Positions 42,506-49,786 of a stretch of 64,000 nt of DNA are shown here, piece by piece. Position numbers and translations under genes: made by a program. The notes under the pieces are model-generated. The model saw only the letters and a list, made by a program, of their open reading frames with translations, was not told the origin of the DNA and searched no databases. This DNA is from Streptomyces pristinaespiralis. Lineage in GTDB: Bacteria; Actinomycetota; Actinomycetes; Streptomycetales; Streptomycetaceae. The stretch covers positions 2,232,001 to 2,296,000 of the forward strand of contig NZ_CP011340.1 in assembly GCF_001278075.1 (NCBI RefSeq), written 5' to 3'. The first letter of the stretch is position 1. Each line of letters opens with the position of its first letter.

Positions 42506-43507
42506 TCAGTGCGGCGCGCCCGCCAGCAGGTCGTCGCCCAGCCGGGTCCTGCGGTGCAGCACGCGGATCCCCTGGCGGTGGGACGAGAGCAGGCCCGCGT
42601 CGCGCAGGACCGAGACATGGCGGCTCGCGGTCGAGGCGGCGAGCCCCAGCGCCGCGGCGATGCCCGTGGTGGTCATCGGCCGGTCCAGTTGCCGCAGCAG
42701 CCGGGCTCGGGACGCGCCGATCAGCTGGGCGACCGACGACAGGGGTTCGGCGCGGCGCGCCCGGGCGAGCCACTGCGGCTCGGGTGACAGCGGATGCACC
42801 AGTACCGGCGGCAGCTCCTCGTCCACCAGGGCGAGCGGGGCGCGTACGCAGAAGAACGCGGGGACGAGCGTCAACGACCGTCCCTCGAGGCGCAGTTCCC
42901 GGTCCACCGGGTACGGGGCCCGGAGCCTGCCGCTCGCGCATTGCCATCCCGGGAGCTCGTCGTACCCGGTGAGCAGCCCCTCGGCGCCGTGGACCAGCGC
43001 GGCGTCCGCCCGTGCGGCGCGGTCGGCGGCGGCCTGCGCGCGCATCACGGACAGGTACGGCTCGACGGCCGCGGTGTAGTAGCCGCGCAGCGCCCACGCG
43101 AGCCGCCGCAGCGCTTCCGGCCTGCCCTCGGCGAGCGGCCGCACGCCGGGCGGGACGGCGCGGCCGGAGTCTGCGTACAGCCGGGACAGCTCGGCCGCCA
43201 GTCGTCGCCTGGGCGTGGCGAGCAGCCGGTCGAGGGCGGTGTCGAGGTCCGTGTCGCCGCACCCGGGTGTCAGGAAGTCGGGGAAGTACCCGCTGGGCGG
43301 GCAGAGTCCCATCAGCGCCCTGGTCGCCGGGACGAGTCCGGCGCGGGCGAGGGCGGCACGGGCCTCGTGACGCCAGGGGTCGAAGGCGAGCGCGGCCTGC
43401 CGGTTCTGGAGCAGATGGAGGCTGAGGGCGGTCTCCCACAGCGGGTCGACTCCCGGCGCGACGCGCAGCCTGGACAGCTCCCCGCTGCTGAAGTCCACCC
43501 GCAGCAC
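42506..43507 (-). CDS. ArsR-type winged-helix regulator with long N-terminal domain
   Basis: A 333-residue regulator. The helix-turn-helix is at the C-terminus: RLLRQLDRPMTTTGIAAALG followed by LAASTASRHVSVLRDAGLLS, as in the Streptomyces ArsR/DUF5937 regulators. The first ~240 residues form a helical/beta domain that I cannot assign to a ligand. GTG at 43507 was chosen because it gives the usual start (VLRVDFSSGEL) and GGGGGTGGG lies upstream; an ATG at 43597 in frame has no support. It lies 175 bases upstream of the GCS2 gene on the same strand. The target genes are not evident. Confidence 0.75.
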   Translation of the reverse strand: MLRVDFSSGELSRLRVAPGVDPLWETALSLHLLQNRQAALAFDPWRHEARAALARAGLVPATRALMGLCPPSGYFPDFLTPGCGDTDLDTALDRLLATPRRRLAAELSRLYADSGRAVPPGVRPLAEGRPEALRRLAWALRGYYTAAVEPYLSVMRAQAAADRAARADAALVHGAEGLLTGYDELPGWQCASGRLRAPYPVDRELRLEGRSLTLVPAFFCVRAPLALVDEELPPVLVHPLSPEPQWLARARRAEPLSSVAQLIGASRARLLRQLDRPMTTTGIAAALGLAASTASRHVSVLRDAGLLSSHRQGIRVLHRRTRLGDDLLAGAPH

Positions 43508-43597
43508 TGGCCCACCCCCGGTGGTCACCGGCGTCCCGTGCGCCGCCGACCGGAGTCTAAGCGCGTCGCGTGTCGCGGCGCAGCCGTGCCGGAACAC

Positions 43598-43627
43598 CGG
43601 AAGGGCTCCGTGACCGGAGCCCTTCCG
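43598..43627 (-). terminator. Terminator after M23 peptidase gene
   Basis: Perfect arms CGGAAGGGCTCCG and CGGAGCCCTTCCG around TGAC, 40 bases past the peptidase stop. Confidence 0.85.
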
Positions 43628-43667
43628 CGAGAGGTTCGCCCGCCCGCCGACGGCGGGTGACGGGTGT

Positions 43668-44468
43668 TCAGCAGAGCGGGACGCCGGGCAGCACGGCGTC
43701 GGGGTGGTCGATGTAGATGTTGCTGATGAAGCCGTTCTGGTCGCGGAGCTTGCTCCACCAGTTGTTGGTGTAGCCCTCGGCGTTGACGGTGTCGCCCTGC
43801 TTCTGGCACAGGACGCGCACGGCGGTCGGCCCGGCCAGCGTGGTGACGACGGGGGCGCTCAGACGGGCGTCGGCGCGGACGTTGACGCCGCTGCCCCAGG
43901 TGTTGAACGGCGTGCCGGTGCCGCCGCAGCCGTTGTCGCTGGTCAGGTACGCCTGATGGTAGCTACCGGGGTAGGACAGTCCGGAGCCGTTGATGACGAT
44001 GTTCTGGCCGACGCCGTTGTAGAGCTGCTCGTAATGGATGTGCGCGCCGGAGGAGTTGCCGGTGCTTCCGGTGGTCCCGATCTGCCGGCCCTGGGCCACG
44101 TATTCGCCGCTCGCGACGGAGTAGGCGGCCAGGTGGAAGTAGTACGTCTTCCAGCCGCCGCCGTGGTCGATGACGATGTAGTTCCCGGCGCCGCCGGCCT
44201 GGTAGTGGCGCGTGGCGGTCCCGGCGGCCGACGCGAGGACGGGGGTCCCTGCGGTCGTTCCGCCGTCGGCCCGCACGAAGTCGAGTGCGCGTCGGACCTC
44301 GGCCGAGTGGTGGCTGTAGGTCCATCGCTGGCCGCAAGGGTAGGGGGCCTTGAAGTTGGGACCGGCTGCCGCCGCGGACTCCCCGGCGTACGCCGGGGCG
44401 GCGGACAGGCCCGTGAGCGCGAGAACGACGGCGGCGACCACGGCGGAAAGGCGTCTGAGGAACCTCAC
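43668..44468 (-). CDS. Secreted M23-type peptidase with C-terminal SH3-like domain
   Basis: A 266-residue secreted protein with a signal peptide (LRRLSAVVAAVVLALTGLSA, cut near AYA). The M23/LytM-like domain spans ~40-190: SHHSAEVRRALDFVRADGG contains the His and Asp zinc ligands, and AHIHYEQ is the HxH motif, with a Gly-rich GNYIVIDHGGGWKTYYFHLA between. This matches actinomycete M23 enzymes that cut peptide cross-links in cell walls. The last ~65 residues form a bacterial-SH3-like module ending NIYIDHPDAVLPGVPLC, almost the same as the end of the divergent neighbour at 44772-46202. GTG at 44468 has AAGGAG six bases upstream. Confidence 0.85.
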   Translation of the reverse strand: MRFLRRLSAVVAAVVLALTGLSAAPAYAGESAAAAGPNFKAPYPCGQRWTYSHHSAEVRRALDFVRADGGTTAGTPVLASAAGTATRHYQAGGAGNYIVIDHGGGWKTYYFHLAAYSVASGEYVAQGRQIGTTGSTGNSSGAHIHYEQLYNGVGQNIVINGSGLSYPGSYHQAYLTSDNGCGGTGTPFNTWGSGVNVRADARLSAPVVTTLAGPTAVRVLCQKQGDTVNAEGYTNNWWSKLRDQNGFISNIYIDHPDAVLPGVPLC

Positions 44469-44771
44469 GATTGCTCCTTGGTGGGGGAGGCGGCTCTGGC
44501 GGGGCACGTCGAGCCGCGGACGCTGTGAGTCCCCGGGAACGTAACGGGGTGCCTTGTCCATGACAAGAACACCGGGCCACCGTTCGCCCAGGATCGAATG
44601 TCTTGCACCTGACAATCGCGGCCGTCACCCTGACGGCCTCACCCTGACGGCCGAAGACCGGGGCCGCCGGCTCTCCCGTGCCGCGAACGTGTCGAAGACA
44701 TAGGTATGACAAGTCGACGCAGTTCCCTGCGGAACGCGACCGGACACGACTCGACGAAGGGGAACGAGAGC

Positions 44772-46202
44772 ATGCGCTGGAGACGAACGAGCGCCATGAA
44801 CAGCGGCCGTGGAGCGCGGCGCCGGCCGGTGGTCTGCATGCTGCCGCTGCTGGCACTGACCGCGGCGGCGCTGGGCACGGGCGCCGCCGCCGCCGATCCG
44901 CACACGGCCGAGTCCGCCGCCGCCCACCGGCCGGCCTCGGCCACCGAGCGCACGGCACCGCCAACGGCTCCCGCCCCGGCACCGGCCACGGAGCGCACGG
45001 CACGGTCAACGGCTGTCCCCCGGGCCACAGAGCGCACGGCACCGACACCGGACATCAGGGTCTCCTGGAGCGTGGACCTCGCCGCCGGTTCGGAAGGCGG
45101 ATCCGACGACGACGCCAACGTCCGCCACGCGAACGGCGCACTGCGCATCCGCGACACCTCGCTCCCGGACGCCTCGGCGGGCACGGGTCGCGGCCAGGGC
45201 TCCGCCGTACTGCCGGTGCACCGCCTGGAGACCGGCGCCAACCGCGTCGCCGCCGAGGTCGGGGCGGAGCTTCCGCCGGGGGCCGCGGTGGAGGTGGACA
45301 TCCGCGGCCGCGACCGCAATGGCCCCTGGACCGAGTGGCGCGAGGCCCTCGCCGGCGTACCGGCCGAACTGCCCCGTACCGTCACGGAGGTCCAGGCACG
45401 GCTGATCCTCCAGGGCGGCAGGGACCGGTCGGGCCCCGCGGTGAAGTCTCTGCGGCTCACCGCCGACAGCGTGGCCGTGGTCTCTCCCCGCCCGGCGTCC
45501 GCCGAACCGTTCACCGCCCGCGTCTACGCCACCCGCGAGGGCCTGGTGGGCGGGACCACCGCCAACGGGCATGTGATCAAGCCGAACGACCACTTCGTGG
45601 CGCTGCCCTCGAGGCGGGGACTGTCCCCCAAGGGCAGCGGTGAGTACTCGGTCCGGGTCTGCGGGCCCGCCCGCTGCGAGACGGCGCCGGTCTGGGACGT
45701 CGGCCCGTGGAACATCCGGGACGACCACTGGAACCCGTCCTCCGTACGGGAGACGTTCAAGGACCTGCCCCAGGGGATGCCAGAGGCGCAGGCGGCGTAC
45801 GAGAGCGGCTACAACGACGGCCTCGACGGCTTCGGCCGCCGCGTCCTCAACCCCGCCGGCATCGACCTGGCGGACGGCACCTTCTACAACGTCGGCCTGA
45901 ACGACAACGGCTGGGTGACCGTCACCTACCTGTGGACCGGCGACGGCACCACCACCAAGTCCTTCCCGACCTGGGGGACGGACGTCGGCATCCGTCAGTC
46001 GGCCACCACCGCGTCCACCCGCGTCACGGCGCTCCCCGGCCCGACGACGGTACGGATCCGCTGCCAGGTGCGCGGCCAACTGGTGCAGACCGACGGCTAC
46101 AGCAACGACGCCTGGTCCTACCTGCCCGACTACGGCGGCTACGTCTCCAACATCTACATCGACGTCGCGGACTCCTGGCTCCCCGGCGTCCCCACCTGCT
46201 GA
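44772..46202 (+). CDS. Large secreted protein with SH3-like C-terminus
   Basis: A 476-residue secreted protein. The signal region is long and basic (RRRPVVCMLPLLALTAAALG, cut near AAA), followed by an Ala/Pro/Thr-rich linker with repeated ATERTA units (residues ~50-95). Then come beta-rich segments (SWSVDLAAGSEGG; VEVDIRGRDRNGPWTEWREA) and a FTARVYATREGLVGGTTANG-to-DVGPWNIRDDHW block of the type seen in actinomycete secreted lysozyme/peptidase-like proteins. The last ~65 residues share the SH3-like module of the divergent M23 peptidase (YVSNIYIDVADSWLPGVPTC). Enzymatic activity cannot be assigned. ATG at 44772 has AGGGGAACGAGAG upstream. Confidence 0.75.
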   Translation: MRWRRTSAMNSGRGARRRPVVCMLPLLALTAAALGTGAAAADPHTAESAAAHRPASATERTAPPTAPAPAPATERTARSTAVPRATERTAPTPDIRVSWSVDLAAGSEGGSDDDANVRHANGALRIRDTSLPDASAGTGRGQGSAVLPVHRLETGANRVAAEVGAELPPGAAVEVDIRGRDRNGPWTEWREALAGVPAELPRTVTEVQARLILQGGRDRSGPAVKSLRLTADSVAVVSPRPASAEPFTARVYATREGLVGGTTANGHVIKPNDHFVALPSRRGLSPKGSGEYSVRVCGPARCETAPVWDVGPWNIRDDHWNPSSVRETFKDLPQGMPEAQAAYESGYNDGLDGFGRRVLNPAGIDLADGTFYNVGLNDNGWVTVTYLWTGDGTTTKSFPTWGTDVGIRQSATTASTRVTALPGPTTVRIRCQVRGQLVQTDGYSNDAWSYLPDYGGYVSNIYIDVADSWLPGVPTC

Positions 46203-46772
46203 CCGGTCCCCGCGGCGGAAGCCCGCTCTCCGCGGAGTCCGCCGGATGTATGCGCCGAGCGGCCGAACGGTGATGCCCGAACAGGGCCGCCCTCCCCGGC
46301 CACGGGCAGAACGGCTCCGCTCACTCCGGTCACGGCGAAGGCCTGCTGATCAAGGAGCCGATGCCACGTCAACTACTTTCGCACTCCGGGTATTCGGCTC
46401 GGAGCGTGGCAAGGAGAGGGCAGCGGCCGGCCCTCCGTCGGCTCGGGCGGCCGCCGGCGGCACCCGGCTCGTGGAGCCGGGGCCGCCGACGCTGCCGGTC
46501 AGACGCGGCCCGGGCCGAGCGCCGCCAGTTGTCCGTGCCCTCGCCAGGACAAACCCGATGTGCAGGCCGAGATCGGGCGGGTCAGTGTCCTGCGCGCCGC
46601 TGCGCGTTCCGCTGTGCCTGAGGCGGTTCGTCGCCTCTCAGGACAGGGAGTACCAGGCTGTGCTGTCCGCTGCAGCTCCGGATGACGTGCTGGACCATGG
46701 CCGTGCTGGAGCCGGCCGTCACGATCAGCCTGGTTCTGCGTCCCTCCGCCATAAGTCACGTGGCCGAGGGAC
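46203..46772. other. Intergenic region without a recognised gene
   Basis: About 570 bases with only short, atypical open frames on both strands. The part from ~46560 to 46760 has lower GC and may be decayed coding sequence, but nothing in it was recognised. The Rhs-linked repeat starts right after it. Confidence 0.45.
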
Positions 46773-46912
46773 GGTCCACCCGGACCTCACCGGCGCATCA
46801 CCCCGCCCGCGCGAACGGGCGGTGAGCCATGGATCCGCGGCAGCAACAGCTCAGTCCCCGTCCGCGTCCCCTTGCACGGCGGTGAGCTCGCCCAGGGTCC
46901 GCATGATCGCGA
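46773..46912. repeat. Second copy of the Rhs immunity 3'-end repeat
   Basis: A diverged copy of 3932-4072. On the minus strand, 46854-46910 reads IMRTLGELTAVQGDADGD and a stop, against IMRTLGELTAVQEDPHGD in the intact immunity protein. The remainder of that gene is missing upstream, so this is the 3' end of a lost immunity gene. Confidence 0.8.
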
Positions 46913-46952
46913 CCCGCGCGGGCAGGCACATGGTCGGCCCGACGCCCATCGG

Positions 46953-47363
46953 CTATTGAACGGCGAAGAGGTCGTCGAGCGGTGCCGCGGCAGATGCGAC
47001 CTCGTCCTTCGTGAAGCCGGTCCTGAACCGCAGCTCCTTCTCACCCAAGGTGGCGACCGCAACGTCGATCAACGGCCTCCACAGCTGCCCCGCCGCCAGG
47101 GGGACTTCGCCGGTCGAGGCGGCGCCATGTCCTTGTTCGCCGGCCGATGCCGAGATGCGCAGTGTCCGGCTGTCCGAAGCGCTCGGCGAGACGAAGTGGA
47201 CGTCGACCGGTCCGGCGAGGAGAGACTTCCGGATTCGACGAGCCAACTCAAGAATTTCGCTCGGTGATTGCACCGGAAAGCCGGATTCGAGCACCACATC
47301 CTCGGGGATGCTGTTGAATTCCTTCGTCACCTGAAAGACGGTCGAGAACTGCTCGGCAGTCAT
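46953..47363 (-). CDS. Probable immunity protein of a second Rhs toxin
   Basis: A 136-residue soluble, acidic protein (MTAEQFSTVFQVTKEFNSIP; ends FTKDEVASAAAPLDDLFAVQ). I do not recognise the family. It starts seven bases after the stop of a toxin-like tail on the same strand, the usual place for a cognate immunity gene. Both genes lie between the 46773-46912 repeat and an ISL3 element. Since the toxin gene is broken, this may now be an orphan immunity gene that still protects against neighbours carrying the intact toxin. ATG at 47363. Confidence 0.65.
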   Translation of the reverse strand: MTAEQFSTVFQVTKEFNSIPEDVVLESGFPVQSPSEILELARRIRKSLLAGPVDVHFVSPSASDSRTLRISASAGEQGHGAASTGEVPLAAGQLWRPLIDVAVATLGEKELRFRTGFTKDEVASAAAPLDDLFAVQ

Positions 47364-47370
47364 TGTCGCG

Positions 47371-47563
47371 TCATGGGTGCTGTGCACGTGCTGGTACCTT
47401 TCCGTACTGCTGAAACTCATCGATGTAGGTCTTTCCCTCTTTGAAGGTGAAGACAGTTCCGCCGTCGTTGATGACGCCGTCGACGTAGTACTCCAGCGCG
47501 TTCGGATCGACGTCCTTGACGTAGTGCTCGAAGCCGCCCGGATCATTGAACCGCTGCCGTGAA
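47371..47563 (-). pseudogene. Orphan C-terminal tail of an Rhs-type toxin
   Basis: About 64 codons read in frame to the stop: FNDPGGFEHYVKDVDPNALE then YYVDGVINDGGTVFTFKEGK and TYIDEFQQYGKVPARAQHP. Its compact, beta-rich look, the immunity-like gene directly behind it and the Rhs scrap at 49456-49690 on the same strand all suggest it is the distal end of a toxin domain. The ISL3 element interrupts the sequence just upstream (its end lies near 47565). I cannot name the enzymatic class. Confidence 0.55.
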
Positions 47564-47565
47564 TG

Positions 47566-48605
47566 ATGGGTCTTCAAAGTTGAGCGGTGCGGAGGTGTCC
47601 GCGGGCTCGGCGGGTGGTGACGCAGCGTGTGCGTAGGCGTTGGTTGGCAGGGTTGCGGCAGCCGAATGCGTTGCGGGCGAACGAGCTTGATCACGCGATT
47701 GATCCCTTCGCTCTTGGCGTTGCTGTGTCCGGTGTCGAATAACGCGGCCGGGTCGCTCGCCCGTCCGCGCCGGCCGCGGCTCTCGGCGGTGGCACGACGC
47801 CTGACCATGGACAGCATCTTGTTGGCGAGCTGGACCACGTGGAAGTGGTCGACCACGACGGTGGCGTGCGGCAGGCCGATGCGGATCGCGGCGCGGTAGG
47901 TGACCGACATGTCGATGGCGACGTAGCCGATGCCCTTTCTCCAGTCCAGGTCGGTGGTGGCGAGCCAGGCCAGGACATCGGTGACGGTGCGGCCCTCGAC
48001 TTGTCCGAGCAGCCCGCCGTGGCCGAGGGCGTCGACGAAGCCGGTGTGCCACCGGTCCCGGGTCAGGCGCCACTTGCCGGTCTCCGCATCCTTTCCCAGC
48101 TCGACCGTCCGCGGCGGGTCTCGTCGATGCCCAGCACTGTGACCTGCGGCAGAGGTGCCTCGGTGACGTCGCGGGCCTGCGTGCGGAAGGCTTCCATCAC
48201 GGTCGGCCAGGACAAATCCAGATCCCGTGCGGCCTGGATGACCGTGGAGCCGGCATCCCGTATGCGGCACCCGGCCGCACCCCGCAGCCAGGCGGTCAGC
48301 CTGGCACCGGCCGGGATCTGCGGGATCTGCTCGGTGAAGGACCGGCGAGGGCAGCCGGCCTCGCGGCACCACCAGCGGCGCTTGTGCCAGCGGAACTCCA
48401 ATCCGCTCTCGCCGTAAGGGAGATCGCGTGGCCGGGTCACCGCCGAGCCCTTAACCCGGGTGGCGAACACCCCGCAGGCCGGGCAGGCTCTGGCTGTCTC
48501 GTCGGCCGTGACCAGGTGGACCCTGCGTCCTCCGTCGGCCAGCCGCTCACCCCGCGCGACGGACACCCCGTCGAGGTCGAGCAGCAACGTCGTATCGTTG
48601 ACCAA
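47566..48605 (-). pseudogene. ISL3-family transposase, decayed
   Basis: An ISL3-type transposase with the typical zinc-finger N-terminus (CPACGVFATRVKG with CREAGCPRRSF farther on), then a helix-turn-helix-like region and the start of the DDE core (VTVLGIDETRRG). The frame shifts near 48065-48120, where WRLTRDRWHTGFVDALGHGG and DWRKGIGYVAIDMSVTYRAA continue in another frame. Then about 100 residues are missing before SNAKSEGINRVIKLV, and the natural end is again out of frame. Several independent breaks make it inactive. One end, GGGTCTTCAAAGTTGAGCGG, lies near 47560-47580. Confidence 0.8.
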
Positions 48606-48731
48606 GCCCGTGCCTCCTGCATGATCGTTCTGCGTCGAGAACAGAGATGATCACGCAGGCCCACGGGCATCTGCATCCGGGGCCGTGCCGAATGCCTCAT
48701 GACAATCGGCCGAGTGTGGTTCGCTGCTGGG

Positions 48732-49307
48732 GTGACTCAGGACTTGGAGATCGTCGCATTCGAATCCGCCGAGGCATTCCAGGCATGGCTCGGCGAGAAC
48801 CACGCCGACTCGCCCGGCATCTGGCTCAAGCTTCGCAAGAAGGGCCCCGGAATCGCCGCGCTGGACTACACCCAGGCGCTCGACGCGGCACTCTGCTACG
48901 GCTGGATCGACGGCCAGAAGGCCAAGTTCGACGACCAGTGGTGGCTCCAGCGGTTCACCCCTCGCAAGCTGCGCAGTAAGTGGTCCAAGGCCAACCGGGA
49001 CAAGGTGGCCGCCCTGATCGAGCAGGGCCGGATGCGTCCGCCGGGACAGGCCGAGGTCGACCGCGCCAAGGCAGACGGCCGCTGGGAAGCGGCCTACGAC
49101 GGCGCGAAGACCGCCACGGTGCCGGACGACCTCACGGCGGCCCTGACCGCCGACCCGGCCGCGGCGGAGTTCTTCGAGACACTGGACCGGCAGAACCGCT
49201 ACGCGATCCTGTACCGGATCCAAGACGCCAAGAAGGCCGAGACCCGGGCGCGCCGGATCGAAAAGTACGTAGCGATGCTGGCGAAGGGCGAGAAGCTGCA
49301 CCCGTAG
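48732..49307 (+). CDS. YdeI/OmpD-associated family protein
   Basis: A 191-residue protein of the YdeI family (bacteriocin-protection/OmpD-associated, DUF1905-like C-terminal part). The signature FESAEAFQAWLGENHADSPG, then WLKLRKKGPG, ALCYGWIDGQKAKFDDQWWL and QRFTPRKLRSKWSKAN is clear, and the tail YRIQDAKKAETRARRIEKYV is typical. The biochemical role of the family is not settled. GTG at 48732 gives the usual start; an in-frame ATG at 48699 is possible. It lies between an ISL3 pseudogene and an Rhs scrap in the opposite orientation, so it probably arrived with the mobile debris. Confidence 0.8.
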   Translation: MTQDLEIVAFESAEAFQAWLGENHADSPGIWLKLRKKGPGIAALDYTQALDAALCYGWIDGQKAKFDDQWWLQRFTPRKLRSKWSKANRDKVAALIEQGRMRPPGQAEVDRAKADGRWEAAYDGAKTATVPDDLTAALTADPAAAEFFETLDRQNRYAILYRIQDAKKAETRARRIEKYVAMLAKGEKLHP

Positions 49308-49455
49308 TCACGGAGAGGGACCGTGGCCTTGTGATGCTGCCCTGGACTCCCGGCGCGACTGCGGCGCCCCGGCAGCAGCCACCAACCGCCGTCGCTGAGC
49401 GTAACGAAACGTCAGAGGCCCTGAGTAGGCGCACCGCTCAAGATCGAAGACCCTG

Positions 49456-49690
49456 AATGATCGGCGATGTTTTTCGAAATCGGATCTACCTGCGGACACG
49501 GGTTCAGACCCAGCGGGTCCACCCATGTCAGCGGATTGTGCACATAGACGGCGGCATTCGGAGCCGGGACTAGGCCGAGCGGGTCGACGCTCAGGTAGCG
49601 AGACGTCCCGCACCCTCGCCTCTGTCGTCTGTTCACACAGGATCGTGCCGTCCCACGTGAAGGAGACCTGCTCGATAATTGTGCCCATTC
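49456..49690 (-). pseudogene. Rhs core fragment
   Basis: Two frames give Rhs text: EQVSFTWDGTILCEQT, then after a deletion and frame change YLSVDPLGLVPAPNAAVYVH followed by NPLTWVDPLGLNPCP. These correspond to the region around the PLGL toxin-junction motif of the intact Rhs protein. A further ~25 residues (VDPISKNIADHSGSS) would belong to a different toxin tail. It is a remnant of a second Rhs gene on the same strand as the orphan toxin tail and immunity gene 2 kb away. Confidence 0.75.
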
Positions 49691-49748
49691 GGAAGCGCGG
49701 CGGGGCCGCGGCCTGGCGGGTGTTTTGGAAGGCACGCCCGACCCCGAA

Positions 49749-49777
49749 GCGGGGCCGTCCTTCGAGGACGGCCCCGC
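49749..49777. terminator. TTCG-loop terminator after EF-G-like gene
   Basis: Arms GCGGGGCCGTCC and GGACGGCCCCGC around a TTCG-type loop, 10 bases beyond the stop of the EF-G-like gene on the minus strand. Confidence 0.85.
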
Positions 49778-49786
49778 ACGGCGGCG

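Noticed and set aside
47560..48700. Intact ISL3 element
   Set aside because: Frame breaks and a missing core of ~100 residues, and no matching terminal repeat was found on the far side.
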